Notes under the pieces: model-generated
The model's input: the letters and a program-made list of their open reading frames with translations, nothing else
Database searches by the model: none
What the model was told of the DNA's origin: nothing
Made by a program: the position numbers and the translations under genes
Origin: Pseudomonas arsenicoxydans
Lineage (GTDB): Bacteria; Pseudomonadota; Gammaproteobacteria; Pseudomonadales; Pseudomonadaceae
Length of the DNA stretch: 64,000 nucleotides
Direction of reading: 5' to 3'
Assembly (NCBI RefSeq): GCF_900103875.1
Contig: NZ_LT629705.1
Span: forward strand, 3,295,001-3,359,000
Shown here: positions 16,983 to 26,563 of the stretch, piece by piece
How the letters are laid out: the number at the start of each line of letters is the position of its first letter
How positions within the stretch are numbered: position 1 is the first letter of the stretch

Positions 16983-17420
16983 TTGTTCAAAAAAATTCTT
17001 GTCGTTTGCGTCGGCAATATTTGCCGAAGTCCCACAGCCGAAATGTTGCTGCGCAATGCGCTGGAACCTTCAATTTCAGTGACCTCTGCGGGCCTCGCCG
17101 CGCGGGTGGGCGAGTCTATGGCGCCTGACGCACTTTCGGTACTGGAAGAACATGGGCGCGCCGCGCCGAACTTTAAAGCACGGCAGATAACAGCGGCCAT
17201 CGTTAATGAATCAGACCTCGTTCTGGTCATGGAAAAAGAGCATGTAAAAGGCGTGCTCGATATTGCATCACATGCCAGAGGCAAAGTGTTTCTTCTGGGG
17301 AAGTGGCAGCGTGAGCGCGAAATAAAGGATCCGTATCGTCAAGGAAAAGCTGCTTTTGTCCATGCCCATGCATTGATTGAAGAGGCTGTTTGCTCATGGG
17401 CGCAGCGCCTCGGACGTTGA
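16983..17420 (+). CDS. wzb: Wzb-type low-molecular-weight protein tyrosine phosphatase
   Basis: The protein has about 145 residues from TTG 16983. The P-loop CVGNICRS (C9-x5-R15-S) follows immediately, and the general acid is Asp in KDPYRQG. It dephosphorylates the tyrosine kinase Wzc encoded next, cycling polymer assembly. The TTG is preferred because GGGAAG stands 7 bases upstream and the family begins MFKKILVVC; an ATG at 16887 would add 32 unrelated residues. Its stop overlaps the wzc start (TGATG), so the two are coupled. Confidence 0.9.
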   Translation: MFKKILVVCVGNICRSPTAEMLLRNALEPSISVTSAGLAARVGESMAPDALSVLEEHGRAAPNFKARQITAAIVNESDLVLVMEKEHVKGVLDIASHARGKVFLLGKWQREREIKDPYRQGKAAFVHAHALIEEAVCSWAQRLGR

Positions 17421-19693
17421 TGGATGATTTTCAGATTAGCAATAATGGTAAAAGAATAGACCTTATGCAGTTACCGTCAGTAATCAGCACCCGGGATAAA
17501 GATAGAGACGAGATTGATCTTCTCGGTTTACTCGGCACATTGATTGACCACAAATGGTTAATAGGTGCTATCACCGGTGCGTTCATGGTGACCGGTGCCG
17601 CGTATTCGGTTTTATCAGCGCCCGTGTATCTGGCGAACGCGCTGGTACAGGTCGAGCCGAAAAAGAACGACATGTTGGGCTTCTCGGATATCAGCAGCAT
17701 GCTTGGCGGACAATCGCCAGCGGCTACCGAGATTGGCATCATCAAGTCCCGCGCAGTCATTGGTAAAACGGTCGATGATCTGCGCCTGGATATTGTGGTC
17801 ACGCCCAACACCTTTCCCGTAGTGGGTGGCTTTCTGGCGCGTCGTTATAAAAGCGCTCCTGATCAACCGGTGTCACCTGCACGCTTTGGGTTGAGCAGTT
17901 TTGCCTGGGGCGGTGAGCGCCTCGAGATCGAGAAGCTCAAACTGCCCGATGAGTTGTTGGGCAAGAAGCTGATGCTGATTGCCGGCGAGCAAAACCGGTT
18001 CCAGCTGTTTGATGACAACGGCGGTTTGTTGGCCAGCGGTGCCGCAGGCGTTGCTGTCGCAGAGAATGGCGTCGAGATGCTCGTAACGGGGATGGCCGCC
18101 AACCCGGGGACGAAATTCGAGGTGGTGCGCAATCCACGTATCGTCACCATTCAAAGTTACCAGGACGCCCTGGATGTCTCCGAGCAAGGTAAGGAGTCGG
18201 GCATCATCAGCCTGGCCCTGGCCAGCACCGACTACGCCCTGGCGGTGAAAATACTCAACAAGATATCGACCCTGTATGTGCAGCAGAACGTGCAACGCAC
18301 GTCTGCCGAGGCGGCCCAGAGTCTGGACTTCCTGCAGGCACAACTTCCTCAAGTCAAAGACGATCTGGTCAAAGCCAGCAACGCGCTCAACAGCTACCAG
18401 ACTCGCGGCAATACCGTGAATATCTCCCTGGAAACCAAGTCTGTCCTGGAACAGATTGTGGTGCTGGACACGCGCCTCTCGGATTTGAAGCTGCAGCAAG
18501 CCGACCTTGATCGAAAATTCACCCGCGAGCACCCGGCATACCGCGCGTTGATGGCTCAGATGGGCGATTTGAACAGCCAGCGCCGAGCACTGGAGAAGAA
18601 GGTTCAGGGGCTGCCGGCGACGCAACAAGAGTTGTTGAACCTCACCCGTGATGTCGAAGTGGCAACGCAGATCTACACCCAACTTTTGAACAAATCCCAG
18701 GAGTTGGACATCGTGCGGGCCGGTGCGGTCGGCAACGCGCGGCTCATTGATACGGCGGATGTCGACATCACCACCCCGGTCAAGCCACGTAAAATCCTTA
18801 TCGTGCTTATTGCGACTTTCCTGGGAGCGTTTGTCGGTGTTGCCCTGGTGTTGGTGCGCAAATCCCTAAGCCGAGGACTTGAAGGCCCCGAAGCCATCGA
18901 GCAACTTGGGCTGCCCGTTTACGCCTCTATTCCGTACAGCGCGTTGCAGCAGGAAGAGGACACCAAGAAACTCCGGCTGGGCGACGGTAGCCCTAACCAG
19001 GGCTTTCTATTGGCGCTGCGTAACCCCACCGATTTGTCCATCGAATCGATACGCAGCCTGCGAACCTGTTTGCATTTTGCGGGGCTGGACGCGACCAACA
19101 ATCGCATCATGATTTCCGGGCCAAGCCCTCAGGTCGGCAAGACATTTGTCTCCTCTAACCTGGCCGCTGTCATGGCTCAAAGCGGGCAGCGGGTCATCCT
19201 GATCGATGCGGATATGCGTAAAGGTCATTTGCACAAGACGTTGGCGACCCCGATCAACAATGGCTTGTCGGACCTGTTGGTCAAACGCTGCAGTCTGGAC
19301 CAGGCGATCAATAAACTTGAGATCGAAAACCTGCACTTCATCAGCCGTGGCCAAGTACCGCCTAATCCCTCGGAACTGCTGATGCATGCCAACTTCCGAG
19401 AGCTGATGGCGGAACTCAGCGAACGCTACGATGTGGTCATCGTCGACACACCACCGCTTTTGGCTGTCACCGATGCGGCCATTGTCGGACGTGAAGCGGC
19501 AATCAATCTGATCGTGACGCGTTTTGGCGTTAACCCGGCCAAAGAGATCGAGTTGACCATGCGCCGGTTTGCTCAAAACGGCATCGAGTTGAAGGGCGCC
19601 ATTTTCAATGGCGTCGAGAAACGGGCGTCCAGTTATTACGGTAATAGCAGCTACGGCTATTACAACTATGAATACGCCTCCGACAAGGCGTGA
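17420..19693 (+). CDS. wzc: Wzc-type polysaccharide co-polymerase and tyrosine autokinase
   Basis: The 757-residue protein has an N-terminal Wzz domain with TM1 (about 47-67), a long periplasmic coiled-coil part (about 300-430) and TM2 (about 458-478). The cytoplasmic BY-kinase has Walker A GPSPQVGKT (about 567), Walker A' VILIDADMRKG (about 592) and Walker B VVIVDTPP (about 672). The tail has seven tyrosines between 739 and 752. It controls Wzy chain length and couples to Wza. The start overlaps the wzb stop; in-frame codons at 17390/17396 lie inside wzb. Confidence 0.95.
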   Translation: MDDFQISNNGKRIDLMQLPSVISTRDKDRDEIDLLGLLGTLIDHKWLIGAITGAFMVTGAAYSVLSAPVYLANALVQVEPKKNDMLGFSDISSMLGGQSPAATEIGIIKSRAVIGKTVDDLRLDIVVTPNTFPVVGGFLARRYKSAPDQPVSPARFGLSSFAWGGERLEIEKLKLPDELLGKKLMLIAGEQNRFQLFDDNGGLLASGAAGVAVAENGVEMLVTGMAANPGTKFEVVRNPRIVTIQSYQDALDVSEQGKESGIISLALASTDYALAVKILNKISTLYVQQNVQRTSAEAAQSLDFLQAQLPQVKDDLVKASNALNSYQTRGNTVNISLETKSVLEQIVVLDTRLSDLKLQQADLDRKFTREHPAYRALMAQMGDLNSQRRALEKKVQGLPATQQELLNLTRDVEVATQIYTQLLNKSQELDIVRAGAVGNARLIDTADVDITTPVKPRKILIVLIATFLGAFVGVALVLVRKSLSRGLEGPEAIEQLGLPVYASIPYSALQQEEDTKKLRLGDGSPNQGFLLALRNPTDLSIESIRSLRTCLHFAGLDATNNRIMISGPSPQVGKTFVSSNLAAVMAQSGQRVILIDADMRKGHLHKTLATPINNGLSDLLVKRCSLDQAINKLEIENLHFISRGQVPPNPSELLMHANFRELMAELSERYDVVIVDTPPLLAVTDAAIVGREAAINLIVTRFGVNPAKEIELTMRRFAQNGIELKGAIFNGVEKRASSYYGNSSYGYYNYEYASDKA

Positions 19694-19796
19694 CGCGATT
19701 TCTATCTGCCAGGAAATTGAACCGAGCGTGGGGTGAAGCAATACCCACGCTCAGCGCTTTATCGCCTGCGACTACGATCATGGAGATGGATAGATT

Positions 19797-20879
19797 GTGA
19801 AAAAAATACTGCACGTGGCCGAAACGATTAAAGGCGGAGTGGCAACGGTCATTCGTACGATATCGACTCCCCCCGAGGGCGACGCTCGTCAATATGAGTT
19901 GGTGTATCTGATCCCGTTCGATCAGAAAAAAGAACTGCACGGTATTGATGAAAAAGACATCAGGACCTTCTCGAGGAATAAGCGGGATGTGATCTCCCTC
20001 CTGCGGTTTGCCTGGCAACTGATCCGGGTGATCTTCAAGGAAAAGCCTGATGTCGTGCACCTGCACAGTACATTTTCCGGTGTTATTGGCCGGTGTGTCT
20101 GTCTGCTCATGCGTCCATGGCGTGCCCCCAAGATCATCTACTGCCCGCACGCATTTTCTTTCTTGATGGAGAGCTCTCCGGTCAAACAGAAAGTGTATTC
20201 ACTGGTCGAGCGGCTTTTGCAGAAAGTCACCGACGTCATTATCTGTGTCAGCCAGTACGAAATGGATAAGGCCGCCTCGTTCGGTATCGACCGGCACCGG
20301 ATGAAGCTGATCTACAACGGTATTCATTACAGAAGCGATGAGAACAAGTCTGGCGAGAGCACGGACATTCAGCTGCTGTTCGTGGGGCGACTCGACTATC
20401 AGAAAGGCTTCGATGTCCTGCTGAAGGCGTTTGCTGAAGTCGAGCGAACGGACTTGCGGCTTACGGTTGTGGGGAGTGCGGTCAATGAAGAGTCCGTCGA
20501 GTGCCCGGCCATCGATGCCGTGGAATACCTGCCTTGGGTGACGCCTGCGGAAGTCAACGAGCTGTATAAAACAGCCGACGCCCTGATTGTTCCCAGTCGT
20601 TGGGAAGGCTTTGCCATGGTGCCGCTTGAAGGCATGGCCATGGGCGTGCCAGTGATTGCCAGTGACTGCACTTCGCTGCCTGAACTGGTGACGGACAACA
20701 TCACCGGCTACTTGTTTTCGACGGGCGATTACCAGGCGCTGGCCAACATTCTACTGAACATCAAAAAGCAAAAATTGTTCGAGCTCGGGACCGAAAGCCG
20801 CAAGAAAGTGCGCGAGCGGTTCAGTGCGACCTTGATGATTCAGCAAACCTACGACGTGTATTCCGCTCAAACTTATTAA
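19797..20879 (+). CDS. GT4-family glycosyltransferase
   Basis: The 360-residue GT-B enzyme starts at GTG 19797, with GGAGATGG 7 bases upstream. The N-terminal domain has a Gly-rich loop ETIKGGVATV, and the C-terminal domain has LFVGRLDYQKGFDVLL and the E-x7-E motif PSRWEGFAMVPLEGMAMG. It uses an NDP-sugar at the cytoplasmic face to extend the lipid-linked unit. It is the only non-initiating glycosyltransferase seen in the locus, so the repeat may hold just two sugars. With galE nearby, UDP-galactose is a reasonable donor; this is inference. Confidence 0.88.
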   Translation: MKKILHVAETIKGGVATVIRTISTPPEGDARQYELVYLIPFDQKKELHGIDEKDIRTFSRNKRDVISLLRFAWQLIRVIFKEKPDVVHLHSTFSGVIGRCVCLLMRPWRAPKIIYCPHAFSFLMESSPVKQKVYSLVERLLQKVTDVIICVSQYEMDKAASFGIDRHRMKLIYNGIHYRSDENKSGESTDIQLLFVGRLDYQKGFDVLLKAFAEVERTDLRLTVVGSAVNEESVECPAIDAVEYLPWVTPAEVNELYKTADALIVPSRWEGFAMVPLEGMAMGVPVIASDCTSLPELVTDNITGYLFSTGDYQALANILLNIKKQKLFELGTESRKKVRERFSATLMIQQTYDVYSAQTY

Positions 20880-20891
20880 GTAGAAATCAAG

Positions 20892-22007
20892 ATGATGAAC
20901 GTAACTATTTTGCATGGCTACAGTGCGTCCAACTCGGGCGATGGCCTTCTCGTGGATTTGGCAATCGCCTTGGTGCTGCGAAATTTCGGGCCTGACACTT
21001 TAATCAACGTAGTTGCGTCGGACCCCCAATCATTTAGTTATCTTCCCTATAAACGGTATGACGCACCTGTCATGGCGGCTAAAGGATTTGGCCGGGTCAA
21101 GGAAGCGGTGTTTCTCAACCAGTCTTACACCGCGCTGGCTGATCTGTTGAGCACCTGTGATTTGATTGTAGGGGTCGGCGGTGGGTACATGCGCTCCAAA
21201 AGCGCCTTTGAACATATCAAGCTGAAATTGGGGCATGCCAAGCAACTCGAAACGGCCATCTTGAGCAAGGTGCCGTCGGTTTACCTGCCGCAAAGTATCG
21301 GTCCGTTCCATGGCCAGAGCAGCAAGATCGTCGAGCACTACGCCAGTGCCGATGCAGTGTTTGTCCGGGACAACCGTTCTTCAGCCATTTTCGCGGCCCA
21401 TGAAAACGTGTATCGCGCGCCGGATCTGGCGGTCCAGGCGTTGGCCAAGAAGATCCTGCTGCAACCCAAGTTCACCCGCTGTGCAGCTTCGCCGGCCGTA
21501 GTTTGCGTGGTGTTACGCAAACCGCCGCAATGGAGCAAAGACAAGAAAGTCGGCTACGTGGCCAATCTGAAACTTCTTCTGCAGCGATTGCGGGCCAAGA
21601 GCAAAGTGGTGTGCGCGGTACAAAGCGCCGTGCGCGGCAACGATGACGGAGCTTTTTATCGTGAACTCGGTATTACCGAGGACCTGCTGCCGTTGAAGGC
21701 GACGCTGGCCAAGTATCAGCCCGACCTGGTCATTTCCGTCAGACTGCACGGCGCCATCGAGTCGCTGCTGGCCGGCGTACCGGCGTTCCATATCAGTTAT
21801 GAGCGCAAAGGCTTTGGCGCCTATGAAGACATGGGCGTGGAAGACTGGGTGATCAATGGTGCAGACATCAACGTCGACACCATCATCGACACTGTCTATG
21901 CGCCGAATGCTCTGAGCCGATTCGGTAAAAGACTCACGGACACCTGTAAGGAAATCGAAGCCAAAACGCTGCAGATGGACACTATCATCAAAGGGATTGT
22001 TCGATGA
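20892..22007 (+). CDS. Polysaccharide pyruvyl transferase family protein
   Basis: The 371-residue protein has the PS_pyruv_trans pattern: HGYSASNSGDGLL at the N-terminus, LIVGVGGGYMR in the middle, VYLPQSIGPF, then VISVRLHGAIESLLAGVPAFHISYERKG. Such enzymes transfer pyruvate from PEP as a ketal onto a sugar, giving an acidic polymer. No signal or membrane segment is seen, so it is cytosolic and acts on lipid-linked repeats. Its stop overlaps the wzx start (ATGA). Confidence 0.88.
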   Translation: MMNVTILHGYSASNSGDGLLVDLAIALVLRNFGPDTLINVVASDPQSFSYLPYKRYDAPVMAAKGFGRVKEAVFLNQSYTALADLLSTCDLIVGVGGGYMRSKSAFEHIKLKLGHAKQLETAILSKVPSVYLPQSIGPFHGQSSKIVEHYASADAVFVRDNRSSAIFAAHENVYRAPDLAVQALAKKILLQPKFTRCAASPAVVCVVLRKPPQWSKDKKVGYVANLKLLLQRLRAKSKVVCAVQSAVRGNDDGAFYRELGITEDLLPLKATLAKYQPDLVISVRLHGAIESLLAGVPAFHISYERKGFGAYEDMGVEDWVINGADINVDTIIDTVYAPNALSRFGKRLTDTCKEIEAKTLQMDTIIKGIVR

Positions 22008-23224
22008 TATTCCGGCTGTTGCTGCGGGGCGGCGCACTCGGCGCCAAGTTTTTGCTGGTGTTGGCCATTACTCATTATCTGGGCTATGACGCATTGGGCT
22101 TTTACGGCGTCGTGGTGGCGGCCTCACTGATAGCCTCGAAGTTTTACAGCGTCGGATTCAGTTCCGAGATCAACCGGCTGATCAGTGTTGGCGGCAGTTC
22201 GCGAGGTGTCGTCGATAAGGTGCTGATCCTGTACCTGGCTGTGGGTTTGTTGTTGTCGGTGGTAACGGTCACGCTTTACTCATTGATCGGTGATGTCGAG
22301 GCGAGTGCTGCGTTGATCGCTTGCGTGACGCTGTTGTTGCTCAGTGAGCATCTGTCCTTTGAAATCAATTCGTTTGTCTTTTCCGCACAGAAAGCCAACT
22401 GGGGCGCGTTGCTGTTCTTCATAAAAACCGGGCTCTGGGCTCTCATTGCCGTGGGCGGACTCATGACGGGCGTCGTGTCTTCCATCGCCAGTGTTCTGTG
22501 GTTGTGGGTGGTCACCAACGTGCTGGTGATCCTGGCCGGCTACTTCATTGTGGTTAACGTTCACCGGGAGCGGGAGGTCAGTGCCGTCACCACGGTGTCC
22601 GTCTGGAAAGCCGGGCTGCCTTTTTATCTGGGCGGCGGCTTGATTGCGTTGAGCCAATACGCCGAGCGCTTTCTTATTCTGGACATCGAGCCCTACGCGA
22701 GCCTTGGCAAGTACGTGTATTCCTGGTCCGCCGCCAATACCCTGCAAGCGCTGTCCTACGCGGTTGTTGCTGTCGTCGGCATTCCCGTGCTCGCCAAGCG
22801 CTACAAGAATAATCCACAGGCCCTCACGGTTCGGCAGTTGTTCCTGAATCAATGGGTGCTGCGATCCTTGGTGGTTTCCGGCGCCGTGGCGGTGGCGATC
22901 TACGCCTTTTTCAACATCCTGCTGGATTATGTCGATGCAGCTGTTCCGCGGCCGGACAACAGGATTTTAGCGGTGCTGATTTTTTCGTTTGCGCTTCGTG
23001 CCATTGGCGACATCGTTTGGGGAGGCCTTATCGCTTCGAAGAACAGTCGAGTGTCATTGGCCAGTGCGGCGATCTGCCTGGTGATTTCGCTGCCCGTCAG
23101 CTACGTGCTGATCAAGCACTATTCAATCTATGGCGCGGCGTGGGGCAATGTCTTTTCGATTACGGTGCAACTGGTCGTTATTGCGTTGCTGACTCAGTTT
23201 GCCCGGACGAAGGGGACTGTGTAA
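22004..23224 (+). CDS. wzx: Wzx-like flippase (MOP/polysaccharide transporter)
   Basis: The 406-residue protein is very hydrophobic, with about 12 predicted membrane helices spread evenly and few charged residues. The start has the typical RLLLRGGALGAKFLLVLAITHYLGYDALGFYG pattern seen in two overlapping pieces in MOP flippases. It would flip undecaprenyl-PP-linked repeats to the periplasm. It overlaps the pyruvyltransferase by ATGA and the next gene by TAATG, so it is fully coupled. It could be confused with a polymerase, but regular TM spacing and the N-terminus favour Wzx. Confidence 0.82.
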   Translation: MIFRLLLRGGALGAKFLLVLAITHYLGYDALGFYGVVVAASLIASKFYSVGFSSEINRLISVGGSSRGVVDKVLILYLAVGLLLSVVTVTLYSLIGDVEASAALIACVTLLLLSEHLSFEINSFVFSAQKANWGALLFFIKTGLWALIAVGGLMTGVVSSIASVLWLWVVTNVLVILAGYFIVVNVHREREVSAVTTVSVWKAGLPFYLGGGLIALSQYAERFLILDIEPYASLGKYVYSWSAANTLQALSYAVVAVVGIPVLAKRYKNNPQALTVRQLFLNQWVLRSLVVSGAVAVAIYAFFNILLDYVDAAVPRPDNRILAVLIFSFALRAIGDIVWGGLIASKNSRVSLASAAICLVISLPVSYVLIKHYSIYGAAWGNVFSITVQLVVIALLTQFARTKGTV

Positions 23225-24327
23225 TGGCGTTATCCCTGCCTTCCATCGAGTTTCGCGGCAGAAAACTGGATTCGTCCATTTCCTTCCTGATTCTGTTCTG
23301 CGGTCTTTTCCTGTCCATTGCGATGCCGCTGTTGATGCACCGCGATCCTGGCCCTGATGCGATGACCTTGTGGACGTCCTACGCTCGCTCGGACAACTGC
23401 AACTTCTGGAATCCGTTTTCGCCAGACCGCTCTTCCTACGAATGTTCCGCCTACCTGTTGCGTCCCACCGGGATCAACCTGGACAACGCGTGGGCCTACG
23501 GCATGTTGTGCAACTTGTTCCTGACGTCTATCCCGATCTTCATCTTCAGAAGAATACCGCTGACGATCTTTCTGACCCTGTGCCTGTGGGGCGTGGTCAG
23601 GTCGTTTTTTCTGGATAACCTGACCAAGGAAATCATTGTTTCGGTGGCGGTCATCGTCATCCTGTTTTTTTCCTTTTCGAAGCGCTACCGGGCGGGCTTT
23701 TTTCTTTCTGCGCTGTTCTATGGCGTGCTGATTCGACCCTACTGGATATTGTTTTCGCTGGTCTGGGTCGGTGTGTGCGTGATGAAGAAGCGTGTATCGC
23801 GCTTCAGCTTTTTCGTGATGTTGTTCATGTTCTACCTGGTGATTGCCACCGCGATTCAACTGCTGGTCGGTTATTCGGTGTCGTCCATTCGCGCCAGTAA
23901 CAACGAACAGCGGACCCTGGGGGAGGAGGGCTCGAAGTCATTGATCGTGTCGTGGCTCAGCGGCGGTGACTTCGTTTCCCAGGCTGTGGACTCGATGAGC
24001 ATCTTCTTCAGGTTGTCGTTCCCGGTGGAGTTGATCCTGTTGTCTGGACTGGGCCAGATCATCTTTGTCGTGCTGATGATGATGACCTCGTTGTTGATCT
24101 TCAAAATGATGACGTCGAGTCACTACAAGGGCTCGTTCATCGAACCGAAAGTCAAAGAGCTGATTGCGATCCCGCTGTCGTTTTTGTTGGTGCAGGGCTT
24201 GTTCGAGCCTGACTTCGGCTCGTTCGCACGACACTTCTCCATGGTGGTGCCGGTGCTCTTTCTGGGGCTCGGGCTGCAATTGCGCGCAAGAAAACCCGAG
24301 CCGGTTGAATCACGGGTCTTGAACTGA
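23224..24327 (+). CDS. wzy: Wzy-like polysaccharide polymerase (membrane protein)
   Basis: The 367-residue integral membrane protein has about 9-10 hydrophobic segments. One larger hydrophilic loop early on (about 45-95, with RDPGPDAMTLW and Cys residues) and another in the middle (about 225-260, RASNNEQRTLGEEGS) would be periplasmic. No database-like motif is recognised; Wzy proteins are poorly conserved. The call rests on topology and on being the only polymerase candidate between wzx and the acyltransferase. I chose ATG 23224 at the TAATG overlap with wzx; the frame is open further upstream inside wzx. Confidence 0.62.
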   Translation: MALSLPSIEFRGRKLDSSISFLILFCGLFLSIAMPLLMHRDPGPDAMTLWTSYARSDNCNFWNPFSPDRSSYECSAYLLRPTGINLDNAWAYGMLCNLFLTSIPIFIFRRIPLTIFLTLCLWGVVRSFFLDNLTKEIIVSVAVIVILFFSFSKRYRAGFFLSALFYGVLIRPYWILFSLVWVGVCVMKKRVSRFSFFVMLFMFYLVIATAIQLLVGYSVSSIRASNNEQRTLGEEGSKSLIVSWLSGGDFVSQAVDSMSIFFRLSFPVELILLSGLGQIIFVVLMMMTSLLIFKMMTSSHYKGSFIEPKVKELIAIPLSFLLVQGLFEPDFGSFARHFSMVVPVLFLGLGLQLRARKPEPVESRVLN

Positions 24328-24339
24328 GGTTTGTGCTGT

Positions 24340-25377
24340 ATGCAAAGCAAGAAGAAGTCGTTGGAAATAGAAACCCTCAGAGGCCTGGCGTGTTTGCTGT
24401 TGGTGCTCTATCACGTGATCGGGCCGTTGGGCGGCGGATTGAAAATAGATTTGGGGTCGCCGTTTCGAGTGCTGGCTGACTCGATGGTGTACGTCCGGAT
24501 GCCGCTGTTTACCTTCATATCGGGCTACATCTATTCCATCTACAAAATCAGAGGCAATGATTTTTCCGCTTACTGCACAGGCAAGGTGAGACGGTTGATC
24601 GTGCCGTTGTTTTTTGTCGGTGTTCCATTTTCGGTGTTGCAGGCTGTCGCGCCGGGTGTGAACAAGGACGTCGGTTTAATCCAGGCCTTGTTGTCGTTTT
24701 ATGTGCCGGTTAACCATTTTTGGTTTTTGCAGGCGGTGTTCATCATTTTCATGTTTGTCGGTTTTCTTCAGTGGCGTGGGCTGTTGCAGACGACGACGCG
24801 GCTGTACCTGTTGTTCCTGTTTTCAGCGGTGGCGTTCTTGTTGCCGCCCTTTGCGGTCGATGCGTTTGGCATTAATGGCGCGTTCTATTTGCTGCCGTTT
24901 TTCGTCACGGGGATGATCTGCCACGAAAAGGTCGCGGTGATAAAGCAATCGCTCAAAGTGATCGGGCCGGTGGTGTTTGTGTTGATCTCCATCGCATTGC
25001 TCTACATTGCTGCGGTGGACCGCGAACTGATCGTCGATCGCAGAAGCCTTGTCGGATTACTTGTCGGCTGTGCGTCCTGCGTGGCGCTGCTGTCGAGTGA
25101 CATGCGTTCAAAAGCACTGATCTGGCTGGGCGGATACTCTTACGCGATCTTCCTGTTTCACGTGTTGTTTGCGGCCAGTTCACGGTTCGCGTTCGGTCGT
25201 CTGGGCATTACGGACGACAGCATCCTGGTCATCGGCGGAGTGCTCTGCGGACTGTTGGGGCCGGTACTGTTGTCGAATGTGTTCAGTCGTTTCGCCCTGA
25301 CGTCCATGCTGTTTCTGGGTGAACGCGCGACCGGTAAAAAGACGCCAACACCCGAGTTGAAAGTGTCTCAATCCTGA
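24340..25377 (+). CDS. Acyltransferase family 3 membrane protein
   Basis: The 345-residue protein has about 10 membrane segments. It begins with the family signature KSLEIETLRGLACLLLVLYHV (split: EIETLRG and LVLYHV), holding the conserved Arg and His, and has RMPLFTFISGYIYS (the FFxxSG-like motif). Such proteins acetylate or succinylate surface polysaccharides. It lacks a fused periplasmic SGNH domain, but a separate SGNH gene follows directly. ATG 24340 is preferred; GAGGT lies about 9 bases upstream. Confidence 0.88.
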   Translation: MQSKKKSLEIETLRGLACLLLVLYHVIGPLGGGLKIDLGSPFRVLADSMVYVRMPLFTFISGYIYSIYKIRGNDFSAYCTGKVRRLIVPLFFVGVPFSVLQAVAPGVNKDVGLIQALLSFYVPVNHFWFLQAVFIIFMFVGFLQWRGLLQTTTRLYLLFLFSAVAFLLPPFAVDAFGINGAFYLLPFFVTGMICHEKVAVIKQSLKVIGPVVFVLISIALLYIAAVDRELIVDRRSLVGLLVGCASCVALLSSDMRSKALIWLGGYSYAIFLFHVLFAASSRFAFGRLGITDDSILVIGGVLCGLLGPVLLSNVFSRFALTSMLFLGERATGKKTPTPELKVSQS

Positions 25378-25414
25378 GCAGCGTTCAGCGGGTGATTTGA
25401 TAAGGGATGAGCCA

Positions 25415-26560
25415 ATGGCCTATGTCGATGATGTGCGTCCCGTGCCGGCTCCGGTTGTCGAGGTGCGCAGTTCCAGCGAACGACTTGCCGGGCTGGGCAA
25501 GGGTAAAGCAGGGGATGTGCTGGACATCTCGGTGATTGGCGACAGCTACAGCGCCGGGCAGGACTTTTATCTGAACGCCCTGACTCAGCGTTTGGCCAAG
25601 GATTTCGGTTTCGCCGGGCCCGGTTATGTCGGGTTCAACCACGGCGCCGCGCTCGGCGGTACCAACGTCAAGTACACCCGCAGCAGCGAGAAGTACTTCA
25701 GTGGTGATTGGGACGTTTCCAGGCTAGGCCAAGCGAGCCCGGACAGCCGCACCGTGACCGGCCGTGCGGGGGCCTGGCTTGAGGTGGATTCCAGTCGAAC
25801 GGCCGTGATCGATACCTCTATTGCCCAAGCCAGATTGCTCTATCTGGGCGACGGTAAAACCAATGAGTTGCGCTATCGGTGGTCACCTTCAGACCCTTGG
25901 CAGGCGTTGACGATGGCGGGCTCCGGGGTTCAGGAAGTGCAATTGAGCGTCCCCGCCAGCGCGGATTGGGCGTTAAGGCTCGAAGTGGTGAAGGGTGCGC
26001 CGACGTTGTTCGGGTTATGGCTGGCCAATAACCGTGGTGGCGTCAGGGTCTCCAAACTCGCCGCTTCCGGCGCCGCTTCCGCTGACTTTTATAAAGACGA
26101 CAACCAGTGGCAAACCCAGTGGAAGGCCGTTGTTTCAAAGATACCGGCGGACGTGTACCTGATTATGTTGGGCGGTAACGATCAAGGTTTCGGCGTAAAG
26201 CCCCAGGACTATCTGGAGAATATGAAAGGACTGGTACGGATGATTCGCGAGATCCATCCGGCGGCGAGCATCAACGTGATTCTGCGTCAGGACACCACGC
26301 GATCCAGTGCCTATCCGATGTCGGATTATGCCCGTGTGCTGGAACCCTGGGCACGTTCGCAGAACATCACGTATTCAAGTTTGCAGTGTGCGTTCGGCCC
26401 TGACTTCAAACGCTATGCCAGCGACGGGCCGACCCCGATGATCGGCCCGGACAAGATACATCCCATCCCCGGTTCGGGCGGTCGGCTGATCGCCGATCAT
26501 CTTTATCGACTGATCGTCGGTGGGGTCGAGGAGCAGGGGTGCGCTGGGGGTTTGAAATAA
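25415..26560 (+). CDS. SGNH/GDSL-family hydrolase-like protein
   Basis: The 381-residue protein has block I ISVIGDSYSAGQ (Ser44), block III MLGGNDQG and block V PDKIHPIPG (Asp and His). A beta-rich insertion of about 100 residues sits between blocks I and III. The start ATG 25415 has AAGGGATGAG upstream. I see no signal peptide. That is odd, because SGNH partners of acyltransferase-3 proteins usually act in the periplasm. It probably works with the preceding acyltransferase on O-acyl decoration or its removal; a cytoplasmic role on lipid-linked repeats is also possible. Confidence 0.75.
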   Translation: MAYVDDVRPVPAPVVEVRSSSERLAGLGKGKAGDVLDISVIGDSYSAGQDFYLNALTQRLAKDFGFAGPGYVGFNHGAALGGTNVKYTRSSEKYFSGDWDVSRLGQASPDSRTVTGRAGAWLEVDSSRTAVIDTSIAQARLLYLGDGKTNELRYRWSPSDPWQALTMAGSGVQEVQLSVPASADWALRLEVVKGAPTLFGLWLANNRGGVRVSKLAASGAASADFYKDDNQWQTQWKAVVSKIPADVYLIMLGGNDQGFGVKPQDYLENMKGLVRMIREIHPAASINVILRQDTTRSSAYPMSDYARVLEPWARSQNITYSSLQCAFGPDFKRYASDGPTPMIGPDKIHPIPGSGGRLIADHLYRLIVGGVEEQGCAGGLK

Positions 26561-26563
26561 TCG

